Shown piece by piece: positions 46,406 through 55,185 of a DNA stretch of 64,000 bases. The translations under genes and the position numbers were made by a program. The notes beneath the pieces are model-generated. The model was not told the DNA's origin. It saw only the letters and a list, made by a program, of their open reading frames with translations, and ran no database searches. Origin of the DNA: Alphaproteobacteria bacterium. GTDB lineage: Bacteria > Pseudomonadota > Alphaproteobacteria > UBA9219 > RGZA01. The first letter of the stretch is position 1. Every line of letters starts with the position of its first letter. The DNA lies in assembly GCA_033762625.1 (NCBI GenBank), contig JANRLI010000011.1:1-64000 (forward strand). The letters are read 5' to 3'.

Positions 46406-47818
46406 ATGGGAATGACAAACTATCCACGTTCACCACGGTACTCGGAATACGAAGCCGCATTGCAACATCCCAATGTGCGCGCGTTTCTTGATGCAATTGC
46501 CAAAGCCGAAGGAACCTATCGGCGCGGTGACGACGGATATAATATTGTTGTGGGGCACAGCCAGTTCAATAACGGCTATGCCGAACATCCGCGCAGAATG
46601 GTGCAGTTGAATCCGCGGCTGCGTTCAAACGCAGCGGGCCGTTATCAGTTTATCAGCACGACATGGGACCGTATTGCGCGTACCTATGGGTATAATGATT
46701 TCAAACCCCACACGCAAGATATTGCAGCGGTATCGCTGATTGCAGAACGCGGTGCATTGCAGGCTGTTATGCGCGGCGATATTCAACGTGCTGCGCATTT
46801 ATGCCGTCAGGAATGGGCATCACTGCCGGGTTCGGAACACGGGCAGCGCACGGTATCTGTAAATAGTTTTCTGAAAGGATTTCGTGATGCGCTTGCAGAA
46901 ATCGGGCGCGGCATTAACAATGTGTTCACATCAATCGGCAGTGCAATCGGCAATGCATTTCGCCCGCCAGCACCGCAGCAACACCCATTGCCACAAGTCC
47001 AGCAACACACGCAGCCACAAGGCTGGGTTATGCATCGCCATAACGGAGACCAGCAGCCAACACCCAGTGCAATACCGCTTCCAACACCAAGCGCGATACC
47101 AAGCGCAACACCTTCTTATTCGCCGCAGATGACGGCGCCGCTTAGTGACATGAGGCCAGAGCTAAGACATGCACCCAGCACAACGCCGATGGTGCCATGG
47201 GTGAATAACCGCGCGCCGGTTATTCCCAACCAGCAAACCAATGTGATTATGGGCGACAGTATTGGTGTGGGAGTGGGCCCGCAATATCCAGGCGTTAGAA
47301 ATGTTGCAGAGGGCGGGAGGAGTATTGGTGTGGCCGCCAATCAGTTTGCTAGAGTGCCGCGTGGCAGCGTGGCCGATGTGTATTTAGGTACGAATAATGC
47401 ACCTTATACGGCCGAACAAAACAGACAGCAAGTTCTTAAATTCTTAGCAGCAGCTGATAGGCAAGGTGTGCGCATCAATAACTGGATATTACCGGCTCAT
47501 CATGAACGGTCCCGAGCAACCGATGCAGGACTTCAGCGCGTGGGTGATATTATTACCCAAACCATTCGTGAATATAATGCCGCGCATCCGGATCGTCCAC
47601 CTATCCAAACCGTTGCAACGCGTGATCGGGGCGTTGTTCAATCGGCTGATGGCTATCATTTTACAGATAGAGGTAATCAGCAATTGAGAACCCTTGTCGC
47701 GCAGCAGGTACAAACATTGATTGCCAATACGGCGCGCCCGCCAGCCGTAGTGACGACAACCACCACCACAACGGCATGGGCCATGCAGCGGCATACGCCG
47801 CCGCACACCTCGGCGTAA
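46406..47818 (+). CDS. Lambda-R-like GH104 endolysin fused to an SGNH hydrolase, with MHRH motifs
   Basis: A 470-residue fusion. Residues about 20-165 resemble lambda endolysin R (GH104 transglycosylase): catalytic Glu35 in IAKAEGT, HPRRMVQLNPRLRSNAAGRY, and WASLPG. A Pro-rich linker contains GWVMHRH (47021-47041). Residues about 275-440 form an SGNH/GDSL hydrolase: Ser285 in IMGDSIGVG, and Asp415/His418 in DGYHFTDRG. This could deacetylate or de-esterify glycan. The Thr-rich C-terminus carries AWAMQRH (47774-47794). There is no signal peptide. Confidence 0.82.
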   Translation: MGMTNYPRSPRYSEYEAALQHPNVRAFLDAIAKAEGTYRRGDDGYNIVVGHSQFNNGYAEHPRRMVQLNPRLRSNAAGRYQFISTTWDRIARTYGYNDFKPHTQDIAAVSLIAERGALQAVMRGDIQRAAHLCRQEWASLPGSEHGQRTVSVNSFLKGFRDALAEIGRGINNVFTSIGSAIGNAFRPPAPQQHPLPQVQQHTQPQGWVMHRHNGDQQPTPSAIPLPTPSAIPSATPSYSPQMTAPLSDMRPELRHAPSTTPMVPWVNNRAPVIPNQQTNVIMGDSIGVGVGPQYPGVRNVAEGGRSIGVAANQFARVPRGSVADVYLGTNNAPYTAEQNRQQVLKFLAAADRQGVRINNWILPAHHERSRATDAGLQRVGDIITQTIREYNAAHPDRPPIQTVATRDRGVVQSADGYHFTDRGNQQLRTLVAQQVQTLIANTARPPAVVTTTTTTTAWAMQRHTPPHTSA

Positions 47819-47861
47819 TATATTTCTTGCGAAGCTGTGCGAGTAGATTAAGCTAATCGCA

Positions 47862-49463
47862 ATGCTTATTTATCAAATCTATCCCCGTTCGTTTAAAGAC
47901 AGCAACGCCGATGGTGTTGGCGATTTGCGCGGTATTCTGGAAAAACTTTCCTATATTGTGCGCTTGGGCGTAGATGCGATTTGGATTTCGCCATTTGTCA
48001 AATCGCCGCAAAAAGATTTCGGATATGATGTCAGCGATTACTGCGATGTGGATCCGCGCTTTGGCACACTGAATGATTTTAAAAAGCTGTTGGCCGAAGC
48101 ACATAAGAACAAGCTGAAGGTGCTGATGGATCAGGTATGGTGCCATTGCAGCGATGCACACCCATGGTTTGTGGAGAGCTGCAGCAGTCTAAAAAACCCC
48201 AAAGCTGATTGGTTTATCTGGGCCGATGCAAAACCGGATGGCACACCGCCCAATAACTGGCTTTCCTATTTTGGTGGTGGTGCATGGGCGTGGGATACAA
48301 CGCGCCAGCAATATTATTTTCACCAGTTTCTTGAAAGCCAGCCGACGTTCAATTTGCGCAATCCTGCTTTGCGTAAAATGATTATGAGTATCGGGAAGTT
48401 CTGGCTGGAAATGGGCGTGGATGGCTTCCGGCTTGATGCTATTCATACCGGTTTTGCCGATCCGAAGTTGCGCAATAATCCTGCGCGGCCCAAAAACATG
48501 CCGGTTGCGCCGGATGTTCCAAAAGACATTCCGCAGGCGCGGCAAATTCGCCTGCACAGCGAAGGGCATGCTGAAACGCTACCGTTTCTTGAAGAGCTTC
48601 GTAAGCTTGCCAACCGATACGGGGCAGTATTGCTAGGCGAAGTGGGCGGCGAGAACCCGCTTGCGCGCGCCGCGCTTTATACGCAGCGTCATCGCTTGCA
48701 TATGAGTTACACCTTTGGTCTGCTCAAGAACGTGCCCGATGCCACATCATTTGCAAAAACTGTCGCGCTGGCTGAAGAAACCAAACCATCCGATACGGAG
48801 TTTTGTTATGCATTATCAAACCATGATGTGATGCGGGTTGCATCACGGTGGGGCAGTGGTCATGCATCGCGCGTTGCAGTGATGTTTGGTCTTTCGCTGC
48901 CGGGTTCCTATTGCATGTATCAGGGCGAAGAATTGGGCCTGCCGGAAGCCGATGTACCGTATGAAAAAATGGTTGATCCGTTTGGGCTCGCGTTTTATCC
49001 GAAATTCAAAGGACGCGATGGATGTAGAACGCCCATGCCATGGAACGGGTATGCGTCTGGTGCAGGATTCAGCACATCGCGCAGCACGTGGTTGCCAATC
49101 AGTGAAACGCACAAAATGCTGGCGGTGGATATTCAGGAGCGCAGCAAAGAAAGTCATTTGCATTTTACACGCCGTGCTATTGCGTGGCGCAAGACACAAC
49201 CCGCGTTACAAGGGCATGGCTTTAAGCCCATCAAAACGAAGGGTAGCATGATTGCTTTCGAACGGTTCGATAAGAAACAGCGCCTGCATTTTGTATTTAA
49301 CCTTGGGTCTTCATCGGCGAACTATAAAGTTCCCCCGCATGCGGAGATGGTTTATGAAGCCAGTATTGGCGCGTTGCATCAGAAAAACAGCCTTGTGTTA
49401 AAGCCCATGAGCTGCGCTGTGTTAGCGATAAAACCATCCAAAAAAGCCCAAAAAAGCAGATAA
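47862..49463 (+). CDS. GH13 alpha-glucosidase family protein
   Basis: A 533-residue enzyme of the alpha-amylase superfamily, oligo-1,6-glucosidase/alpha-glucosidase type. It begins IYQIYPRSFKDSNADGVGDL. The catalytic nucleophile Asp lies in DGFRLDAI, the acid/base Glu in LLGEVGG and the third Asp in LSNHDVMR. It has no signal peptide, so intracellular use of malto- or isomalto-oligosaccharides is likely. It lies 43 bp after the GH104-SGNH gene and before lepA. A trehalose-related activity is an alternative. Confidence 0.92.
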   Translation: MLIYQIYPRSFKDSNADGVGDLRGILEKLSYIVRLGVDAIWISPFVKSPQKDFGYDVSDYCDVDPRFGTLNDFKKLLAEAHKNKLKVLMDQVWCHCSDAHPWFVESCSSLKNPKADWFIWADAKPDGTPPNNWLSYFGGGAWAWDTTRQQYYFHQFLESQPTFNLRNPALRKMIMSIGKFWLEMGVDGFRLDAIHTGFADPKLRNNPARPKNMPVAPDVPKDIPQARQIRLHSEGHAETLPFLEELRKLANRYGAVLLGEVGGENPLARAALYTQRHRLHMSYTFGLLKNVPDATSFAKTVALAEETKPSDTEFCYALSNHDVMRVASRWGSGHASRVAVMFGLSLPGSYCMYQGEELGLPEADVPYEKMVDPFGLAFYPKFKGRDGCRTPMPWNGYASGAGFSTSRSTWLPISETHKMLAVDIQERSKESHLHFTRRAIAWRKTQPALQGHGFKPIKTKGSMIAFERFDKKQRLHFVFNLGSSSANYKVPPHAEMVYEASIGALHQKNSLVLKPMSCAVLAIKPSKKAQKSR

Positions 49464-49538
49464 TAATTCGGTTTTGTTTAAAGCCTTTATGCGCTATCAA
49501 TAGCGCCACCTAAAACGCTGCCACGAGCTTATACATCA

Positions 49539-51347
49539 ATGTCCGTTCCATTATCCCATATTCGAAATTTTGCAATCATCGCGCATATTGACCACGGTAA
49601 ATCGACGCTTGCTGACCGGCTGATTGAATTTTGCGGCGGTATTGAAAAGCGCGATATGAAAGAACAGATGCTGGATAGCATGGATATCGAGCGTGAACGC
49701 GGTATTACGATTAAAGCGCAAACCGTTCGATTGAATTATAAAGCATTGAATGGCGAGATGTATCAGTTGAATCTGATGGATACACCAGGCCATGTGGATT
49801 TTGCCTATGAAGTTAGCCGCAGTCTGGCGGCATGCGAGGGCAGTATTCTGGTGGTTGATGCAAGTCAGGGCGTTGAAGCGCAAACGCTGGCCAATGTGTA
49901 TCAGGCGATTAACAATAATCACGAAATTATTCCTGTGTTGAACAAGGTGGATTTGCCCGCCGCCGATATCGACCGCGTAAAGACACAGATTGAAGATGTG
50001 ATCGGGCTGGATGCCAGTGATGCCGTGTGCGTTTCGGCAAAAACAGGGCTGAATATTCAGGATGTATTAGAAGCGGTAGTGCACCGCTTGCCTCCGCCCA
50101 AAGGCGATAAAGATGCGCCATTAAAGGCATTACTGGTGGATAGCTGGTATGACGCATATCTTGGCGTGGTTATTCTGGTGCGCATTTTTGAAGGCGAGCT
50201 GAAGGAAGATATGAAGGTGCGCTTCATGGCCGCTGGTGCAACACATCAAGTAGAACGTGTTGGTTATTTCACACCAAAAAAAATCCCAGTTCCATCGTTG
50301 TTGCCGGGTGAAATGGGTTACATCACGGCAGGTATTAAAACCATTACCGATACCAAGGTTGGCGATACGATTACCGAAGAGCGACGTCAAGCAACAGAAG
50401 CGTTGCCAGGGTTCAAACCATCGGTTCCAGTGGTGTTCTGCGGATTATTTCCGTCCGATGCAGCGGAGTTCGAAACGCTGCGCGATTCACTGGGGAAGTT
50501 GGTGCTCAATGATTCTAGTTTCCACTTTGAAGGCGAAACATCCGCTGCACTTGGCTTGGGTTTCCGCTGTGGTTTCCTTGGCTTGTTGCATCTGGAAATC
50601 ATTCAAGAGCGTTTGGAGCGGGAGTTTAATCTTGATTTAATCACGACTGCGCCGTCGGTGGTTTATAAGCTGCACATGACCGATGGCAGTTTAATGGAAA
50701 TTCACAATCCGGTTGATATGCCGGATGTGATGCGCATTGACCACATTGAAGAACCATGGATTAAGGCGACGATTTTAGTGCCGGATGAATATCTGGGTTC
50801 CATTTTAAAATTATGCGAAGACCGCCGCGGCGTGCAGGTGGATTTAACCTATGCCGGAACGCGCGCGATGCTGGTTTACCGGTTGCCGCTTAATGAAGTG
50901 GTGTTCGATTTTTATGACCGTTTGAAATCGGTAAGCCGTGGGTATGCCAGTTTTGACTATGCTATGGATGGCTATGAAACCGGTGATCTGGTGAAGATGA
51001 GCATTCTGGTGAACCAGGAACCCGTTGATGCGCTGGCTATGATTGTTCATAAAACCGCGGCAGAAAAACGCGGGCGTTCATTGTGCGAGCGATTAAAAGA
51101 TTTAATTCCAAAGCAGATGTTCAAGATCGCGGTGCAGGCAGCGATTGGCGGCAAGATTATTGCACGTGAAGATATTTCAGCCATGCGCAAAGACGTAACC
51201 GCGAAATGCTATGGCGGCGATATTACGCGTAAGAAAAAACTGCTCGAAAAGCAGAAAGAAGGCAAAAAGCGCATGCGCCAATTCGGGCAGGTTGAAATCC
51301 CCCAAAGCGCATTTATTGCCGCCCTTAAATACGAAGATAATAAGTAA
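49539..51347 (+). CDS. lepA: Elongation factor 4 (LepA)
   Basis: A 602-residue translational GTPase that back-translocates or aids ribosome assembly. G1 is [14 protein letters not shown], the switch has [11 protein letters not shown]3 is DTPGHVDF and G4 is NKVD. The LepA-specific C-terminal domain ends with [19 protein letters not shown]. It is a single gene, followed 37 bp later by dispersed repeat family 1. Confidence 0.98.
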   Translation: MSVPLSHIRNFAIIAHIDHGKSTLADRLIEFCGGIEKRDMKEQMLDSMDIERERGITIKAQTVRLNYKALNGEMYQLNLMDTPGHVDFAYEVSRSLAACEGSILVVDASQGVEAQTLANVYQAINNNHEIIPVLNKVDLPAADIDRVKTQIEDVIGLDASDAVCVSAKTGLNIQDVLEAVVHRLPPPKGDKDAPLKALLVDSWYDAYLGVVILVRIFEGELKEDMKVRFMAAGATHQVERVGYFTPKKIPVPSLLPGEMGYITAGIKTITDTKVGDTITEERRQATEALPGFKPSVPVVFCGLFPSDAAEFETLRDSLGKLVLNDSSFHFEGETSAALGLGFRCGFLGLLHLEIIQERLEREFNLDLITTAPSVVYKLHMTDGSLMEIHNPVDMPDVMRIDHIEEPWIKATILVPDEYLGSILKLCEDRRGVQVDLTYAGTRAMLVYRLPLNEVVFDFYDRLKSVSRGYASFDYAMDGYETGDLVKMSILVNQEPVDALAMIVHKTAAEKRGRSLCERLKDLIPKQMFKIAVQAAIGGKIIAREDISAMRKDVTAKCYGGDITRKKKLLEKQKEGKKRMRQFGQVEIPQSAFIAALKYEDNK

Positions 51348-51383
51348 GTTGCGTGATAATGGGCTGCAAATGACAGCGTTGTT

Positions 51384-51430
51384 GCGCTTCCGGTGCTCAC
51401 GTACTTAACGTGCGCTGCGCTCCGGTTCTC
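51384..51430. repeat. Dispersed palindromic repeat family 1, copy 3
   Basis: GCGCTTCCGGTGCTCACGTA, a short centre, then GTGCGCTGCGCTCCGG. It lies 37 bp after the lepA stop, the same placement as after rplJ. Confidence 0.85.
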
Positions 51431-51592
51431 ACAACACAGCATTTTCGCCGCATTCTGACGCAACTTAGGCCTGTTTATCCCAAAATTGTTGGTATTTCTG
51501 GTTAAAACTTGTGCTTAACGCGCTTGTTGGGGCCAATTACTTTCGCGTTTTTACAGTAGAATTGGAGGAGAGCATTTTTAAGGGATTTATAC

Positions 51593-51808
51593 ATGCACGC
51601 ACCACAACGACCATTTGGAAAGGCGCCCGGGCGTAGCGCTTCGGACCGCGAGCGTGTGACAGGGTTTGCCGGATCAGATTCGCCCGGTCAAGAAATCGTC
51701 AGACAATTTGCTCGCGGCGAAATTTCTACTACTGCCGTGCCGGCTACGCCTATTTCGGTTGCCGTGCATCGATTGGGTCAATGGATAAAACGAGGACTGC
51801 ATTTATGA
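51593..51808 (+). CDS. Small basic protein (71 aa), first of a coupled pair
   Basis: A 71-residue product not recognised by family. The N-terminal half is polar and disordered. The last ~18 residues (ISVAVHRLGQWIKRGLHL) could form a cationic amphipathic helix. It is preceded by TTAAGGGATTTAT, a usable ribosome binding site. Its TGA stop overlaps the ATG of the 18-residue ORF. The shared amphipathic, Arg/Trp-containing ends of both products suggest that they act together at membranes; this is inference. Confidence 0.55.
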   Translation: MHAPQRPFGKAPGRSASDRERVTGFAGSDSPGQEIVRQFARGEISTTAVPATPISVAVHRLGQWIKRGLHL

Positions 51809-51861
51809 GCAATATCATTCAATTCATTCGTTATTTATTGCGCTGGCGCCGTAGCTACTAA
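51805..51861 (+). CDS. 18-residue cationic amphipathic peptide
   Basis: An ATGA overlap with the preceding gene opens an 18-codon frame encoding MSNIIQFIRYLLRWRRSY. Hydrophobic and aromatic residues (I, F, L, W, Y) alternate with four arginines, as in membrane-binding helices. It is too short to identify by homology. Coupling to the upstream ORF is the main evidence that it is translated. Confidence 0.45.
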   Translation: MSNIIQFIRYLLRWRRSY

Positions 51862-51937
51862 GTGATTCTACGCGCAGCTTTAAAAAAACGCCAAGTGCAG
51901 TTAAACTTGGGAAAAATAAATTTGCTTTTGAGGATGT

Positions 51938-52729
51938 ATGACGGTTAACCCATTGGCCGCCCAAAAAAACAGTAAGCCTGCCGCAGTTTGTATTTGTATC
52001 CATTGCATGGACCGCCGCATTAACTCCAACGCAACCCACGGTGTTGAAGTATTTAAAATGTCAACCGCTGGCGCATCGTTTCCAGCGCCATCTGCCCAGC
52101 AATGCACCCAGGAAGATAGCCTGCATATTATTTTAGAGCGTGCAAAAGAAAGCGGCCAGACCGTTATCTCGGCATTTTCCGGCCATGAGGATTGCGTAGC
52201 TGTACAGAGCATCTGGAATGCTGCGCACAAGCCTGCAACCGAACGCAGCGAACGTGATGCGGCACGCCTTGCACCCTATGCGGCACTTGTCGAGCAGGTG
52301 CGCAGCCACACGATTGAGGAAACCGAACGCCTTCGTTTATTGACACAAGCCAAGACCTTGCAGGATATCAATCACGCATTTGCGTATGATGATATTCAAG
52401 CGGTGGTGAATGAGAATGAGTTGAGCATCGTTGCCTATTTTGAAGATGTGGTGACCGAACCGCACCGTTTGTATATTTTTGATGTGAAGCAAAATGTGTT
52501 TGTTTCAACCACAACGCGCTTGAAAGAGTTGTTAGAACAGCCTGAATTGCTTGAACAGTATGCGTTAAAAGCACCTGTAAATGTTGCTGCATTTGTTGAA
52601 GACAAGGCTGCGATTTACAAACAACGCCGATACGAAAAAGCCATTAAGTCGATGGTTGTTGACCGTGATGAACAAGATGCACAGGAAATCAGACCAGCGT
52701 TGCAAATTGCCCGGGTTGCGCGCAGTTAA
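51938..52729 (+). CDS. Diverged beta-carbonic-anhydrase-like protein, paralogue 1
   Basis: A 263-residue protein. CICIHCMDRRI holds Cys23 and Asp25, and SGHEDC holds His83 and Cys86, the C-x-D...H-x2-C zinc pattern of beta-carbonic anhydrases. STAGAS stands where the family has RNAG. The C-terminal half (about 130-263) is extra and includes DVVTEPHRLYIFD. Whether it hydrates CO2 is unclear; the surrounding sequence is far from the standard enzyme. A ribosome binding site GAGGATGT precedes the start. A paralogue follows at 52858. Confidence 0.65.
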   Translation: MTVNPLAAQKNSKPAAVCICIHCMDRRINSNATHGVEVFKMSTAGASFPAPSAQQCTQEDSLHIILERAKESGQTVISAFSGHEDCVAVQSIWNAAHKPATERSERDAARLAPYAALVEQVRSHTIEETERLRLLTQAKTLQDINHAFAYDDIQAVVNENELSIVAYFEDVVTEPHRLYIFDVKQNVFVSTTTRLKELLEQPELLEQYALKAPVNVAAFVEDKAAIYKQRRYEKAIKSMVVDRDEQDAQEIRPALQIARVARS

Positions 52730-52857
52730 TCGGCATATCTCCCTTTCAAATCCTTAACTTCAGGCTATTTCCGTTGACGGCTTCGTGTTGCTCTGGCACA
52801 ACCATGCGGTGCCGGATGCACTGTATTTTTAATTTTATTTAGAACTTATTTTTAAGC

Positions 52858-53730
52858 ATGACTAATGTACAAACCATTACCTGCATGTGTTTCCGTTGTA
52901 TGGATAAGCGCCTTGATACGCGCAAAACGCATGGCGGCGTTCAGTTTCTTGCGACCAATGCCGGAGCATCTATTCCGGTTTCCCCGCCACCTGAAAGCGA
53001 TAAGCTTAGTGTTATTTTGGCATCGTTTTTCCTGCTTTATAGACATACCAAAGAAGATGACGGGTTATTAATCACCGCGCAATCGGGCCATTATGATTGT
53101 CTGGACGTAAAGAAAATCTGGGATGCAGCGACGAGTGGTGTGCCGATCACCCAGCGCTATGAGCGGACATTATATGAACCATATCTTGATCTGGCGCGGG
53201 ATGTGCAGCGTATGGGATTGGATACCACCAATAGCTTGCGCTTATTGTCTGCTGCAAAAACACTTGCCGATATGAATAACTTTTTGACATATCCGGAAGT
53301 AGAAAAAGGCGTTCATTCCAATCATTTGAAGTTTGTTGTCTATTATGAAGACCCGACCACCACGCCGTATCGTCTGATGATTTATGATTTTGCCGCAAAC
53401 CAGTATGTGGAACCAAAGCCAGCCACGTTCAGTTTCCTGAAGATGCGCTATACCAAAGCGGGTCCGAATTTGCTGGATGTGCAAGACAACATGCAATTGC
53501 TGTATCATTATGAAGTGCCGCGCCGGATTAATGTTACTCAATTTGTAGAACAGGAAGCGGCGCGTTTACGCGAAGGCACATCGATTTTATTGCCGCAGAA
53601 TGGCAAGCGCCCGTTATCCAGCAAAGTTGTATCGGCGCTTACGCGTGAAAATGCCCGCTATGCGGTTAACTATGCGCGGAGTGCAGGCCTGCGCATAGCT
53701 CGGAATACCCCGCTTCGTCACTTTTTATAA
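52858..53730 (+). CDS. Diverged beta-carbonic-anhydrase-like protein, paralogue 2
   Basis: A 290-residue paralogue of 51938-52729. CMCFRCMDKRLDTRKTHGG gives Cys14 and Asp16, QSGHYDC gives His78 and Cys81, and ATNAGASIP matches the RNAG region. It shares the same C-terminal extension (YEDPTTTPYRLMIYD against FEDVVTEPHRLYIFD). All putative zinc ligands are kept in both copies. The ribosome binding site is weak. The last 65 nt overlap the convergent Nudix gene. Confidence 0.65.
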   Translation: MTNVQTITCMCFRCMDKRLDTRKTHGGVQFLATNAGASIPVSPPPESDKLSVILASFFLLYRHTKEDDGLLITAQSGHYDCLDVKKIWDAATSGVPITQRYERTLYEPYLDLARDVQRMGLDTTNSLRLLSAAKTLADMNNFLTYPEVEKGVHSNHLKFVVYYEDPTTTPYRLMIYDFAANQYVEPKPATFSFLKMRYTKAGPNLLDVQDNMQLLYHYEVPRRINVTQFVEQEAARLREGTSILLPQNGKRPLSSKVVSALTRENARYAVNYARSAGLRIARNTPLRHFL

Positions 53731-54520
53731 TTCCGTGACGGATAAAAAAATCAATCAGCACCAAATTGACATTGAACTTAAATGCATCTGTCGTGGTAAT
53801 CAGATGCAGGACTTCGCTGGCCGGCATCAGGCGGAAATTTTCCACTTCGCCATCTTGATTATGCGGTGTGAAATCATTCGGGCATTTCAAATCAAACAGA
53901 AATAACGCATCCCGGCGAATGCTGTTTGGCAGTGCGCGCGTATAGGTGATGCACCCAACGGGTTTGGCAAGCGCGGCCAGCTTGGCTGGAACGCCGGCTT
54001 CTTCATGGGCTTCTTTGGCAAGATTTTCTTGCACGCTAAGGCCATGGGGCTGGCCGCCTGCGATCATGTGGTCGAACTTGCCGGGGTCGGTGCCGCGATC
54101 GGATGAGCGTTTGCCAACCCATAATGATATCGTGCCATCTTTTTTGACATAGCCATTGCAATGCACGCCGTAGGCGACAAAGCCAAGGAATGGGATAAGC
54201 GCGCGGTCAGCAAGGGCAACCGGTTCATCCTTGAACGATGATGCAACGCTGTAAAGCTCGAAGCGTTCCTTTGGAATAAATTTCTTTTCAATCAAATGAT
54301 GCAAGATAGTGCGAAGTTGCTGCGTGCGACCATCTTGGTCGGCTTTTTCATCGGCGATAAAAAGCGTATGGTCTTTCTGTTCGAGCAATTTTGCATGGAG
54401 CAATTCGGTGGCGATATTTCTGTGCACGCGCCCCAAATCTTTGCCTGAAATGCTTAGCGGGGTGTAATTATCCCAGTTCACAGTATTGTTATGAATGATG
54501 TGGCGGTAGAGCGGGTGCAT
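53666..54520 (-). CDS. Nudix hydrolase with DUF4743-like N-terminus
   Basis: A 284-residue protein. The N-terminal ~110 residues resemble the DUF4743 region found before Nudix domains in the yeast Tnr3/plant Nudix 20/24 group. The Nudix box lies in GGQPHGLSVQENLAKEAHEE with AGV following; the usual Arg of REUxEE is Lys here. It is likely a hydrolase of damaged thiamine diphosphate or a related nucleotide derivative. It overlaps the carbonic-anhydrase-like gene by 65 nt tail to tail. Confidence 0.85.
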   Translation of the reverse strand: MHPLYRHIIHNNTVNWDNYTPLSISGKDLGRVHRNIATELLHAKLLEQKDHTLFIADEKADQDGRTQQLRTILHHLIEKKFIPKERFELYSVASSFKDEPVALADRALIPFLGFVAYGVHCNGYVKKDGTISLWVGKRSSDRGTDPGKFDHMIAGGQPHGLSVQENLAKEAHEEAGVPAKLAALAKPVGCITYTRALPNSIRRDALFLFDLKCPNDFTPHNQDGEVENFRLMPASEVLHLITTTDAFKFNVNLVLIDFFIRHGIIKSDEAGYSELCAGLHSAHS

Positions 54521-54643
54521 GGAAATGGAAGCAAAAATGGGTTATAGAAAAGCTAGGTTTATCATAGGTTTGGAAAAATTTAATCCTTTTTTATCGAGCT
54601 TTGGCTTAACCTTGCCGCTCGGCCCCGAAATCCCGATAAAGCC

Positions 54644-55108
54644 ATGTTTGATTCCATTAAAGAAAATCTGCGCAAAGTGAATGAAGAACGTGCCAAAGCG
54701 CGTGAAGAGCAGGAACGTAAGGACCGCGCCAAGCAACAGCAGGAGAGCATCAATGCGCGGCTGAAGGAAGAGCGCGAACGCAAGATCGCCACTATCCGTG
54801 TCATTACGGGCGATGTAAAATACCGTTATGCAATTCTTGATACGTTGCGCGTCTTTTCGCATTACACGGCCGAGCCCGGTCAGCCGTATGACCCAACAGC
54901 ATCATCCCAGCAAGCCACACGCATGATGCAGGAATTAGCATTTTCAACTGGCGCGGATGCTGTTATTCACGCGCAATACCAGATTGTGCGTTATACAACC
55001 AACCGCCGCAATTATGCCGATGTGCCGGTTTACGAAACCCATCTGTTTGGCACAGCCATTAAGGTTATGGGCCCGCCAACCGATTGGGAAGACCCCAAGC
55101 AAGGCTAA
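54644..55108 (+). CDS. YbjQ-like protein with charged N-terminal helix
   Basis: A 154-residue protein. The first ~48 residues are a highly charged helix (Lys/Glu/Arg/Gln). The rest (KIATIRVITGDVKYRYAILD, GADAVIHAQYQIVRYT, ETHLFGTAIKV) resembles the YbjQ/DUF74 fold, in which GADAV and GTAV are typical. YbjQ family members are of uncertain function. It has no signal peptide and is a single gene. Confidence 0.6.
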   Translation: MFDSIKENLRKVNEERAKAREEQERKDRAKQQQESINARLKEERERKIATIRVITGDVKYRYAILDTLRVFSHYTAEPGQPYDPTASSQQATRMMQELAFSTGADAVIHAQYQIVRYTTNRRNYADVPVYETHLFGTAIKVMGPPTDWEDPKQG

Positions 55109-55185
55109 AAAGCCTGTATTTCCGCGCTTTTAATAGGCTTCTTCATACCTTGCTAACCTAAATTAGATAAAATGCCAGATATTTT

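Noticed and set aside
44423-47818. Prophage or gene-transfer-agent lysis cassette
   Set aside because: Phage-type lysozyme domains are present, but no holin, spanin, terminase, capsid, tail or integrase gene was found within the window, and the proteins carry an unusual shared tail motif.
51938-53730. Standard beta-carbonic anhydrases
   Set aside because: The zinc pattern is there, but the sequence around it and the long C-terminal half are unlike the ordinary enzyme, so only a '-like' label is justified.
54542-54862. A minus-strand 106-codon frame opposite the YbjQ-like gene
   Set aside because: It is antisense to the charged helix of 54644-55108 and gives a Leu/Phe-rich translation with no ribosome binding site. 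The plus-strand gene has recognisable YbjQ-like motifs.
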